A DNA stretch of 64,000 nt from Mikania micrantha (Eukaryota > Streptophyta > Magnoliopsida > Asterales > Asteraceae), in assembly GCA_009363875.1 (NCBI GenBank), contig CM018695.1:69183313-69247312 (forward strand), given 5' to 3'. The notes under the pieces are model-generated. The model saw nothing but the letters and a program-made list of their open reading frames with translations, did not search any database and had not been told where the DNA came from. Shown here piece by piece: positions 20,882-30,842 of the stretch (its first letter is position 1; every line of letters starts with the position of its first letter). The position numbers and the translations under genes were made by a program.

Positions 20882-23085
20882 TGTAACAACCGAAATTTTA
20901 GTAATTTAATAATAAACGTACGAGATTTCGGTTACTGTTGAAACTGTGACGATTGCGTACGAAAAATTCGGCATTTATGACGTGAGCACATTTGGTCGTG
21001 CTTGAAATCCACAAGGATTTAGCAACTTTTGTTATTGGGGATTGATAGTATGTGAAAAATGATGAACGTGGGCGAAAACCGTGCGCAAAACGGAGTTCGT
21101 ATGCTCCCGGAATCGCAAAACGAAGTTAAAAATCAAAATTGTGACGAAAGTGACATGGGGCGGTACGCCTGGCGACATGCGCCCAGTTGGGGCGATGCGC
21201 CCCAGGCCCTAAGTCGGTTAAAATTGTTTTAAAGTGATCCGATCGCTTGGGAAGTCTCAAAATAGGTTCTGCTCGACTTCTTCTTCACTCCAAACGTCCA
21301 AGAACCAGTTTTCTTCATCTTAAATCCATTTTGAAGGTCATTAAACGTACGGATCGCACCACGGATCGTGTTTTCAAGTCCTGATCGATGTTTTAACCGC
21401 AGAAATTCGTCAGATCAGGTAACGGTTCGTTTTAACCTTCTAGTTTGATTTTGATTGATTAGATCTTGATTTTGAACGTAATAAGATAGTTATGATTGTT
21501 GATTATTGCCTAGATGATGGCTAGGATTGATTAGAAATGAAGAACATGATGTTCTAACGGTTAAATCCTTGTTTTGATCCGTTGTAATGCCCAGTTTGCA
21601 TGAAATCACAACTATGATTATAATGGTTTAATCCATTTGATTATGACAATCTAGATGATTAGCTTGGTTAATCTTTGAAATACAAAGGTTAAATCTAAGT
21701 GTTTCAAACTAATCACAATCATTAACATACTCGTTGGAACGATTATCTGAGGTTTGTGATAACTGTCAGATTAGTATGTTAAACATGGTTATTAAACCTA
21801 TTCTAAGACTACATTGTGATATTTCATGATATCTGGGTAATCAATGATAAGGATTTATCATTTCTAAGCCATTAATCTATTTAGGAACTGTTTTAGCATT
21901 ATAATCAACAACATTAACTATTTGATGACTTTCAATGCAATGTCCTTGACATTGAACGTTCAGAAAGATCTAATCAGTAGGTTAAAACATAAATAACTTA
22001 TTAAGTGTAAACTGATGCAGAATTATACTGTTAGTACCAGTTTACGAGAGATCTTGCTACAGCAAGACAACAGGTGAGTTCTTATAGCCCTGTTTTAAAT
22101 GTTTTATCATTTTGGGCTGATATGCATGTGATAAAGTTATTTTATGTAAATGATTGCTTTACCTGACTACGGTCAGATAAAAGAATGTTTATAGGTAAAG
22201 AATGATTTAAAGTAAATGATTTTAAGAATCTCAGTTGAGATATAAAGAATGTTTAAAGTCTCAACTGCGGTTGAGAACGAAATGATTTTCTAAAGGACTC
22301 AATTGAGGTTGAGTAGGAAATGAGGTTTTGCTGGCTGCGGTTGGGCAAAACTTGAACACTACGGTGAAAGGAGCCGTTTATGATTATGATGGTTTAAATG
22401 ATTTAAACCATGTTATGATGTATGTTAAGAAGTCTTGTACCGGTATGAGCCGTCAATTTCGGTTGATGGTTAAAGAGTCCTGTGGAAACATAGGCCTGCC
22501 ACTGTGTGTCGCCAGTTCAGTTAAAGAAATCTTAGGCATGCTTGAGTTATCAGCTGCGCGTTGATAGTGTTAAAGAAATCTTATACATGTATGAGTTATC
22601 AGCTACGAGTTGATAGTTTAAGAGCATTGTGCTGCACAAACCTGTTTGACTTCAGGGTTAGCAGTTGACGGTGAAGTTCCTTCACTGTATGAATGATGTT
22701 ATGATGATATGTATGTTATGTAATTATGTTACAATGATATGTATGTTATGAAATTATGATATGAGAACAGGTTTGTTATGTATAAGGATTTTCTAAGAAA
22801 TGAATTTAGAACTCACCAGCATAAAGCTGACTTGTTTTACATGCATATCAGGTTGAATAGTTGGGAAAGGAGACCAGAAGGGCTCATGGCATACGTTGAA
22901 GACTACTCCTGGCATAGAATGGCTATGTTATAAACCTAATAAAAATATGAGCTATGTATTAATGTTTGTTTAGGTTTGTATAATATTATATGTAATCGCC
23001 TTAAATTCCGCTGCTATGGTAATGTAAATATGTTTTAAAGAGTATGGGTTTGATGTTTGCCAACTGAGGGGCTGAGGGCCTCTCA
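20882..23085 (+). repeat. Third LTR of the family-A array (2204 bp), right end of the array
   Basis: TGTAACAACC...CCTCTCA. It differs from the central LTR by a few bases, for example an extra T near 21230 and a missing base near 22500. After TCTCA the sequence turns into unrelated AT-rich DNA, which fixes the right boundary. Confidence 0.95.
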
Positions 23086-23927
23086 CTTTGCAATGTATCA
23101 AACACTATGCTTTTGACTTGCGTAATGTATATAGTTATATAAAAATAAGCATTAAAAACTGATAAAAAGATTTATATACAAATAACAAATAACTTTTGAC
23201 GTTTTTAAAAAATAAAATAGAAGTACATAAATAAAATAAAAGTAAATTTAATAAATCTCTAAATACTTATTTAAACAATACAAATGTGATTTAGAAATTT
23301 TAAACTTTAGTAATTATTGATCGTAAATAAAAATTTTGAAATGATTGGATTTTCATTGATATTAAAAGAAAATGGATATATAATTTTTTAATTTTAAGTT
23401 TTACTTGTTTGTATTAAATGAAATTGATTTTAAATTGTCAAATATGTCTAGTATAAAAAACACCACATGACAAATGTGGTGTTTATTGGTTAAATTATGA
23501 CACGTCATATCATTATTCTTTTATAGTTTTTAGTAGGTTATTTATCCATGTAGAACATGAAGTTGTATAAAAAATAAGCTCTTTTTAAATTGATCACTTA
23601 TAAAAAAATCGATACAGATATAATAAACTTATTAACATTTTATAAAAGGAAAATTTGTATATTTTACAAATCTTTATTCACTTCCTTATATACAAGATTG
23701 TATATATAAAAACAATGTTGTAATTAATATTTGATAAGATGAAAATTATGTATTACATCTAATAATAAAAGATAACAAAATTAAAGTTTCCCTTAAGATG
23801 TTGATTAATTTTATCTAAAAAAAGAAATAAAAAATCACTAAAGTGTGTTAAATATGATAGTATGAACTAAATATTGAAAACAAATTCTTTAAAATCATAA
23901 CTAATAAAGTGTGATTATTATAGGTTT
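23086..23927 (+). other. AT-rich intergenic DNA, no gene seen
   Basis: No coding sequence is recognisable. One clear hairpin (AACACCACAT-GACA-ATGTGGTGTT type, about 23458-23483) stands out. Confidence 0.6.
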
Positions 23928-24197
23928 TGTAACAACCGGCTCCATCTACTACCAATATTGTCCGCTTTGCCCACTAGGATATCTCGGTTTTGCCTTCGGT
24001 TGCTCGAGTGAAAACTTCCCAGAGAAGTCACTCATCCCTGGATTGCTGCAACCCGATCACGCTTAACTGTGAAGTTTTCATATGCCTCATAGCCAACTAA
24101 GGCAAAAACATGTTGGTGATGTAAGAGGCATATCGTTACTTATGAAATATGAATCTCTCATGTTCACGACCGGTGTGCAATTATTTATGATGTTACA
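23928..24197 (+). mobile_element. Solo LTR of a Cassandra-type TRIM carrying 5S-rRNA-like sequence (270 bp)
   Basis: It starts TGTAACAACCGG and ends GATGTTACA (TG...CA with inverted TGTAACA/TGTTACA ends). It is flanked by the 5-bp direct repeat GGTTT (23923-23927 and 24198-24202). At 24012-24080 it contains ACTTCCCAG...GTCACTCATCC and CACGCTTAACT...GAAGTT, which follow the complement of plant 5S rRNA including the regions of its internal promoter. LTRs with 5S-derived sequence are the hallmark of Cassandra TRIM elements. Only one LTR is present, so this is a solo LTR. Confidence 0.75.
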
Positions 24198-24202
24198 GGT
24201 TT

Positions 24203-25687
24203 AATAATCATATGAACCACATATCAAAAACTATACATTTTTACATAATAAATAAGTATAAAAAATAAGAACTAAAACTTAGTTTTTATAAAAAAAAACA
24301 TATTCATTATTATTTGACATATTGAATTTTTACCATCTAACGACATTAAATTATTAAAAATTATAAATATCCATAAATAATAATTATTATCATTCTTCTT
24401 TCTTTTTATAGTTAGAATTTAAAACTTTTGAATTATGTATTTTGATAATTCAATTTAGTTAAATTATTATTCTTTGATTAAAATTAATTAAATATTTGAA
24501 TATGAGATTTGAAAATTTTGAATTTCAAAATTATTTATAAAAAACCGAAAGTTTTGACATGATTGTATTTTTATTAACATTTAAAGATAATTTGACTTAA
24601 TTAATTTACCTTATTTAAAGTATAAATTAATTATATTTATTAAATGAAATTTATTTTTAAAATGTCTAGAATTAATATATTATTGACATGTGGCACACAT
24701 ATGACGTTGATACCCTAAAATGATGTCATGTGACACACATACGACGTTGATAACCTAAAACGATGCCATGTGTCCAATTTGTTAATATTTTATTATTTTA
24801 CTAAGTTAGTTCTCATGTATTACACGGATTAAATAAAAAAAATATAACGAATAATTATCAATGAAAGTTTAAAAAATATAAGATGATTTTAGTATAAAAT
24901 AGGATTACAATTTCGTAATATTTAATATTTCAAGTATTATAATATTATTATTATTTCTTTAAACAACTTTTTTTATAGTTCGGTTTTCCTTAAACATTGC
25001 GTTCAAATAATTGTTTTTAAAATTTTATAATTTATATTAACTTTTTTTTTTAAAAAAGTGTGTTTTTAATATTAATATATTTTCATGTATTAAAAAACTT
25101 TTTTTATTTTAAAAATGCATAAAAAAGTATATTTAATATTTAGTATTATTATTTAATGTTAGATGTATTTAATGTGAGAGAGAAGCGGAAAATGAATGTT
25201 GAGATGCTCTAAAATCATACCATGTGGCACCAAAAACCTTTATTTATTAATATAGGTAGATTAGGTAGTATAGATTTTATTAGGTAGTATAGATTTTTTG
25301 ACATAACCTAACCCAAACATTTAATCCGAAGCATAGCCATATGATAAAAATTTGTGTTATGTATATTTTTGTCCCCCTCCATATTTTTTTCAAAGTTCCA
25401 CTATTGCAAAAAACAAAAACAAAAAACAAAAAAAAAACAAAAAACAAAAGAAGAAAAAAAAAGGACCCCTTTTGCATTGAAAGTGAGCAAGAACAAAGGC
25501 TGCCAAGGTAATATACAAACATTGTATACAATTCGTCAAACATTATTTCAACAGACCATAATTTTTGTGTAATAATTTGCTATTAAATCATTGAGTTTAA
25601 GCTAGCAAAGGTTGCTATTAAAGCTTGTATAATTTTTGTATACAAGCTTTGTATACAAATTATCAAATATTATATATATATGTTATT
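24203..25687 (+). other. AT-rich intergenic DNA with low-complexity tracts
   Basis: No gene is supported. It holds a 40-bp direct repeat, an A-rich tract with scattered C (25386-25463) and a TTGTATACAA-type palindrome near 25637. Short ORFs here are products of low complexity. Confidence 0.55.
24687..24766 (+). repeat. 40-bp direct repeat, two units
   Basis: CATGTGGCACACATATGACG and its following 20 bases are repeated once with a few changes (24687-24726, 24727-24766); a third CATGTG follows. Confidence 0.75.
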
Positions 25688-25697
25688 AACCTGTATA

Positions 25698-26083
25698 GGA
25701 TTCGCATCCTATAATAACCCACATTAATTGTGGAAACCCGAATAACTCCGACAAGATCAACCCAAATTATTGGTTTTTTTCCATGATCTTTGTTATACAT
25801 GTACAAGAATATGTTATTTTATGTGTTTGTGCAAATTCATCACCGTTTGAGATCTTACGTCAGTGTAAGTGGGCGTTGCAGTAAATAAATATTTACAGTA
25901 TAACGCAAACTTACACTTGCTTTAAATCTCAAACTGTAATGAATTTGCCAAAACACATAAAATAACATAGTCTTGTACATGTATAATAAAGATTATGAAA
26001 ACGAAAACCCAAAGATTTGGCTTGATCTTATCGGAGTTATTCGGGTTTCCGCAATAAAGAGGGTTAACAACGGATTCTTACCC
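25698..26083. mobile_element. Foldback MITE, 386 bp, with 10-bp target duplication
   Basis: The element is almost wholly an inverted repeat. The left arm starts GGATTCGCATCC...AATAACCC and the right arm is its imperfect complement, with the axis near 25890. The direct repeat AACCTGTATA (25688-25697, 26084-26093) flanks it; a 10-bp duplication fits a Mutator-like origin. Another copy of the family lies at 30841-33408. Confidence 0.85.
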
Positions 26084-26229
26084 AACCTGTATATTACATA
26101 AAATTGATTAAAAATTATCATGACAAAGATACTAATAAAATTAGATATGTAAATAACACTACTAAAACATAGATATGAAAAATAGAATTAATAATTAATT
26201 GTTTAAGAGGAGTTTTTCTAATTTTCTTT

Positions 26230-26437
26230 TTTTTTTTTTTTTTTTTTTTTGACCAGCAATACCTTGGATCCAGGATATCACCGAGCTCGAAGACTCGGAA
26301 CCCGGATCATATGGCAACACCTGAACCCAGGGTAGCCCACCCCAGGAGGAAACCATTTAGGAAAACCCCCTGACCCCCCTCAGCCCCATTATGCCTTAGA
26401 TGGGATTTGAACCCATGACCTTCCATTTTGGAAAATC
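26230..26437 (-). mobile_element. SINE, minus strand, with poly(A) tail
   Basis: On the minus strand a pol III B box (GGTTCAAATCCC) lies near the 5' end and a long poly(A) (the T run at 26230-26251) closes the 3' end. The possible target duplication ATTTTCTTT (26221-26229, 26438-26446) is low-complexity. No good A box is seen, so the 5' end may be truncated. Confidence 0.65.
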
Positions 26438-26730
26438 ATTTTCTTTGATTTAAGTTTCCTTTTGTACCATACTTTAATATATATTGTCGGCTACGCAAAA
26501 CTCGATACAAAAATATGGCCATCGCTGTCATTAGTCAAGATGCATAATTATATTTAATCTATATATATATCGAGTAGTCAAAGATGGATAACTAGAACAT
26601 ATGAAGCAAGATAGATATTTTAATCTAGTTGAATTAATTTTATCGATCAATATGAATCATGGAATTCATTAAACAAGTTGGATGTGGGTTCACGCTTATT
26701 CAAGGTTTTCTGATTAAATGAGGGATCTAA

Positions 26731-26830
26731 AGAGGCAACAGCGGGGTCCGGGCGGCAGCGCCTATGGATAGCGGGGTTCAAGGGGCATCCGCCCCTGACT
26801 GGGGTCGAACTGCCTGGAGGCAGTTTTCAA
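26731..26830. repeat. GC-rich block with short hairpins
   Basis: Runs such as GGGGTCCGGGCGGCAGCGCC, GGGGCATCCGCCCC and the hairpin AACTGCCT-GG-AGGCAGTT (26808-26825) stand out in AT-rich DNA. I do not know its origin. Confidence 0.5.
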
Positions 26831-27035
26831 TCTCGCGTATGTCCAAGAAATAATGATCGATCAAATTTACTGATTAATTGACACACATACAAATTTCAAA
26901 ACGTTCCCGAAACCCAACCCGAACTTCGACCCAAACCAAATTTGAAGCTGTACCGGAAACACAACACGACCCAAGCCTCCTTTATCAAGACATAAACACA
27001 AAATGATGGATGTCATTGAAAGAGTTACTAAATTA

Positions 27036-27375
27036 CACAACACTAGATGAACCAACGAAGAGGAAGTTGCGCTATCTCGAGCATATATCGATTTTTCTGA
27101 AGATTAGTTCGTGTGTACATAAATAAATACGTTTATAAAAGTATAAGATATATTTTAAAAACAAATTTTAATTTTTTGTGTTATAGGTAACAATCAAACG
27201 GGTACGGAATTCTGGAAACATTTTTGAAGCTAATTTTTTGAAGCAATGGGTCAAGGCGTCTACCAGACGAATGACATGATTTCAGGAAAACGACGCGACT
27301 TACAACAAAAAGTTTTGAAGTTTAACGACTTGTGAATCCAATACCATAACAATCGAAAAAACAATGTTATTGACA
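27036..27375 (+). pseudogene. PIF/Harbinger-associated (Myb/SANT-like) protein fragment, decayed
   Basis: The reading gives TNEEEVALSRAYIDFSED, then, after a likely intron ending in GTGTTATAG, GNNQTGTEFWKHF, and further on KVLKFNDL, a stop, and QYHNNRK. This matches the trihelix/Myb-like protein encoded next to PIF/Harbinger transposases (W-T-EE-ALS-AY, GTEFW, KFN-YN). The expected Trp before TNEEE is TGA, and stops follow SED, KHF and NDL, so it is a dead fragment. Family identity is from memory of the pattern. Confidence 0.6.
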
Positions 27376-27650
27376 AATAGGTTTTTTTTTTAATTTATTG
27401 TGTTGTTTTATTTAATGTTTTTTATTTAATTTTATTTTGTTGATATATTTTAATGTTTTGATTATAATATTTGGCTTTAAATAAAAAATAATAAATCAAT
27501 AATAAAAAACTGAATTTAGATTAAATGAAATGAGGAGTGGGCCATGGTTACACATGTGTATGTAACTTGTTGGTGATAAAAATAGTTGTTTATGTAACGC
27601 GTACGTAAAATCTATGTGGGGTGATGGTTACGTTACACATGTGTATATCA

Positions 27651-27747
27651 CTGGTGGTGGTCGTGGTCGTGGTAGTGGTAGTGGTAGTCGTAGTCGTAGC
27701 ATGAGGAGGAGGAGGAGAAAGAGGAGGAGGAGTTGTTGCTGTTGCTA
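27651..27747 (+). repeat. Trinucleotide-rich microsatellite
   Basis: Successive (GGT)n, (CGTGGT)n, (AGTGGT)n, (CGTAGT)n, (GGA)n and (TTGCTG)n-like blocks. Confidence 0.8.
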
Positions 27748-28287
27748 ACTTCAATTTTCTTGGAATTATTATTATAATTTCAAATTTTTATGCAAATTTC
27801 ACGTTAAAATATGGAATTTTATTACGTGTAGTGGTTAAATATATAAGAGACAACTTAAAAATCGTCTTAAGTTCAATTCCTACCATGGGATGATTTTCTT
27901 TGGAGATTACTGACTCGATTGTTTGCAACTGTATTTTACGTGTTTCTTCCGGTTAGTCAGGTGTTAAGGAACCCAAGAGTTTACCACGAAATGAATTCCC
28001 AACAATGATACTTGTGTCAATAATTATTGACGAGGAAAAAGTCTTTAGTTAATTTTGATAAATAGCTAGCAAGACCATATGAAGGGATATCATGGTTCCA
28101 AATGTGTAAATTATTCATAACCTACAAGTATACATGGAATTTTTCCCATTTCAAGCAGTGTCGGCTTTCTAATTAAAAAGATAGGCATTAGTCTAGGTTT
28201 CAATATTTTCTAAGGCCTCCAAATTTTTTTTTTTTTAATTTGGTATTTAAGACAATACATTTCTTTTTGAAGATAGAGAGATCGATT
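27748..28287 (+). other. Intergenic AT-rich DNA, no gene seen
   Basis: Nothing coding is recognised. A short tract at 28155-28225 (GTGTCGGC...AAGGCCTCCAAA) may be a transposon edge. Confidence 0.5.
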
Positions 28288-28825
28288 CACTACAAGCATC
28301 TGGCTTACAGCAACGACACCTATCGCGACGACAAAAGTCGCAGCCATATAGTAGGTTATAGCGACGACATGTCGTTTCTAAAGAGTCAGAATTTTTTTTT
28401 CCAATTTTTCTTGTCACGTGTCAATCTCTAATTAGTCAGTCAACGCTGAAAAATAACTTTTATTTTAGCGATGTCGTTGCCACATGTACGATTGAAAATT
28501 CATTTTCTATTTTCTTTTAAACCGGGAAAATAAAAAAGGGGGAAATTTTCCACTTTGTTATTTAGATTTGAATGATTTGGCTTGTTTGTGAATTTGAGTT
28601 TGTAAGATTTTGTGAAATCTGGAAAAATATGAAAATACAACAGAATTGTTGAAACTACGGATAAGGCTATAGCGACAACATGTCGTCGTCATAGAGAATT
28701 CCCAAAATTTCCAGATGGTGAGTTTCATGTCGTCGCCAATTGTTGTTCCATTTGAATTTCCAATTATTTTTTGAAATTAAAATTAATTTATTTATAATAT
28801 TTTTAGTAACGACATGTCGTCCCAA
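28288..28825 (+). mobile_element. CACTA-type transposon end with subterminal palindromes, incomplete
   Basis: It begins CACTACAAG, the usual terminus of plant CACTA (En/Spm) elements. It is followed by repeats of a GACGACATGTCGTC-like palindrome near 28363, 28673, 28725 and 28807, like the subterminal repeats of that superfamily. No opposite end (CTTGTAGTG) was found before the acyltransferase promoter, so the element is truncated or decayed. It ends about 280 bp upstream of the TATA box. Confidence 0.55.
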
Positions 28826-29105
28826 AAGATAATAATAATTATATAATAAATATTATTTGATTACCTGATATCATCAAAAACTGAGACCGAAAATAATCTA
28901 CATGTGTTTCAATCTATAGATGCATGTATCTGTAACTCTATAACGTTATATATGATATAATTGAAGTATTGGTTTTTTAACTTAATAAAATATAAATTTA
29001 TTTTAATTTGATTTTTTTAATAATTCCTTGATTGGATTTTTTAGTCATTGCACTCATGCATTTTATTTATATTAATTGTTGTTGAATTGTCCTTGTTTCA
29101 AACCA

Positions 29106-29113
29106 CTATAAAT
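29106..29113 (+). promoter_or_regulatory. TATA box of the BAHD gene
   Basis: CTATAAAT lies 55 bp before the ATG at 29168, a usual distance for a plant core promoter with a short 5' UTR. Confidence 0.65.
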
Positions 29114-29167
29114 TTACCACTTCCTATTGTCATCTAAATTCAAATACCATCACAAACCTAAACACAT

Positions 29168-29614
29168 ATGGCACAAACCCACGCTCCAATGACATTCATT
29201 GTCAGAAGACACCCGTCTGAGTTCATTGTTCCGGCTAAACCAACACCTCGAGAACTTAAGCATCTCTCTGACATTGATGATCAAGAAGGCTTTAGGTTTC
29301 ATATTCCGTTGATTCATATTTACAAGCGAAGCCCGAAAATGGGAAACAAGAACCCGGCGAGTGTGATCAGGGAGGCGTTGGCTAAGGTGTTGGTGTTTTA
29401 CTATCCATTTGCTGGCCGGCTAAAGGAAGGTCCATCCAGGAAGCTTATGGTGGATTGCTCTGGCGAGGGCGTGTTGTTTATAGAGGCAGAAGCGGATGTT
29501 ACATTGGAGCAGTTTGGTACGGAGGTTCAACCGCCATTTCCATGTAGGGATGAGCTTCTTTATGATGTTCCAAGCTTAGGTTCGATCCTCGGTTCACCAT
29601 TATTGGTGATTCAG
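29168..29614 (+). CDS. BAHD acyltransferase, exon 1 (benzyl-alcohol benzoyltransferase-like clade)
   Basis: This exon encodes the first 149 residues (MAQTHAPMTFIVRRHPSEFI to LLVIQ) and ends at the donor CAG/GTAAGG. It joins in frame to exon 2 at 35583 (Q/VTRL), the usual single-intron position in this family, for a 453-residue protein, typical BAHD length. BAHD enzymes move acyl groups from acyl-CoA to alcohols or amines in the cytosol. The N-terminal pattern (F-V-R-P-E-I-PA-PTP, FYYPFAGRL, DCSGEGVLFIEA) is that of alcohol acyltransferases near benzyl alcohol O-benzoyltransferase and (Z)-3-hexenol acetyltransferase; the substrate cannot be fixed from sequence. The ATG follows the TATA box closely and matches the family N-terminus. 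No other pathway gene is in the window. Confidence 0.9.
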
Positions 29615-30065
29615 GTAAGGATATTTATGGTTCATGGACGACGGTTTTATGAAAGTTTTGTGTTGAACGACTAACTATATTTTTGGAAAATGATAAACCA
29701 ACCCGGTTATGTTAGTTGTGTCTAACAAACTACCTAGTTTCACTTTTTTTAGGAAGCATAATTTTGTATTATTTGTTAATAATGATAAGTATTGTTTATA
29801 ATTAATATCTATGAAAAAATAATAATTCATGAAGTTACGTTTTAGAATTCTAGTAATTTAAGATTTATTTGTCATTTTTTTTCATTTTAATAATCATTTT
29901 TTTTAATTTTCTTGAAAACTAAAATATCGTTTTAATTTTGTTTCAGTACCTAAATGTTTAACTAATTATTAAACTTTTTAAAATCTACTCGAACGTTAGC
30001 ATTTAATTAGGCTTTTATCAGTCTCATATTCACTTTCTCATACACACACACACACATATATATAT

Positions 30066-30482
30066 GGGAAGGTTCAAAAGTAAACTCCTCACTTTAGAGA
30101 AAACTAAGAAAATTTCTACTAACCAATCAATTTTTAAAAAAAAAATTCATGATTTTTTATTATTAGCTTAGAAATGTTATAAACAAAAAATAATTAATTA
30201 AAATATGTGTATAGTATCACGAAGTTACGTATATGTAACTTATAAAGTTACATATATGTAACTCATATATGTAGTTTACAAATTACACATATATATGTAA
30301 TCAATGAGTTACATATATATATATATATACATACATATATATATATATATATATATTCTTTTGGTTAACAAATATAACTATATAATAAAACAAAATGTAA
30401 AACAAAAAACGAAATTGATTGATAACAATTTTAATTAGTTTTCTTAATTTTTCTAAAATGATGGTTTTTTAGGAACCTTTCC
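30066..30482. mobile_element. (TA)n-flanked foldback MITE
   Basis: The left end GGGAAGGTTC...AAACTAAGAAAA and the complementary right end (AGGAACCTTTCC) face each other; TA repeats lie on both sides. The interior has TTACATATATGTAA palindromes. It is related to the copies at 30496 and 33973. Confidence 0.75.
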
Positions 30483-30495
30483 ATATATATATATA

Positions 30496-30807
30496 GAGGG
30501 TTCCTTTGAAAACCATCATCTTGGAAAAACTAAGAAAACTAATCAAAATCTTTACTAATTAATTTTTTTTCTTTCATTTTTTCTTTTTTATTTCCTATTA
30601 TTATAAGGTAAGAAATGTATAAAAATAAAAAAAAATAAAAGCAAAATGTATTTTATGTTATTACATATATGTAAGTTTATGAGTTATATGCGTAACCTTT
30701 TAAGTTACATATGCGTAACTTCGTGATTTACATATCTTTATTAAATTTTATTCTAATTATAACATTTTTATCCTTATAATAAAAAATTACGAAATTGTTT
30801 TTTAAAA

Positions 30808-30812
<5 letters not shown>
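30496..30812. mobile_element. Foldback MITE, right end missing
   Basis: The left end GAGGGTTCCTTTGAAAACCATC resembles the right end of the neighbouring MITE. The right arm breaks off in a (TA)n tract before the terminal sequence. Confidence 0.6.

Positions 30813-30840
<28 letters not shown>

Positions 30841-30842
<2 letters not shown>

Larger units (their letters stand above)
7471..23085 (+). mobile_element. Tandem array of family-A Ty3/gypsy elements: truncated LTR, internal, LTR, internal, LTR
   Basis: Two internal regions share a central LTR (period 7140-7141 bp). I count only about ten differences between the two units, including single-base indels. The first LTR lacks its first 869 bp; the second and third are 2204 bp each, with TG...CA ends. 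No target-site duplication can be tested because the left end is gone. Unequal crossing-over between LTRs of neighbouring or sister copies explains the shared central LTR and the near identity. Confidence 0.93.

Noticed and set aside
25354..25572. 72-codon Lys/Gln-rich frame and its antisense Phe-rich frame
   Set aside because: Both come from an A-rich low-complexity tract.
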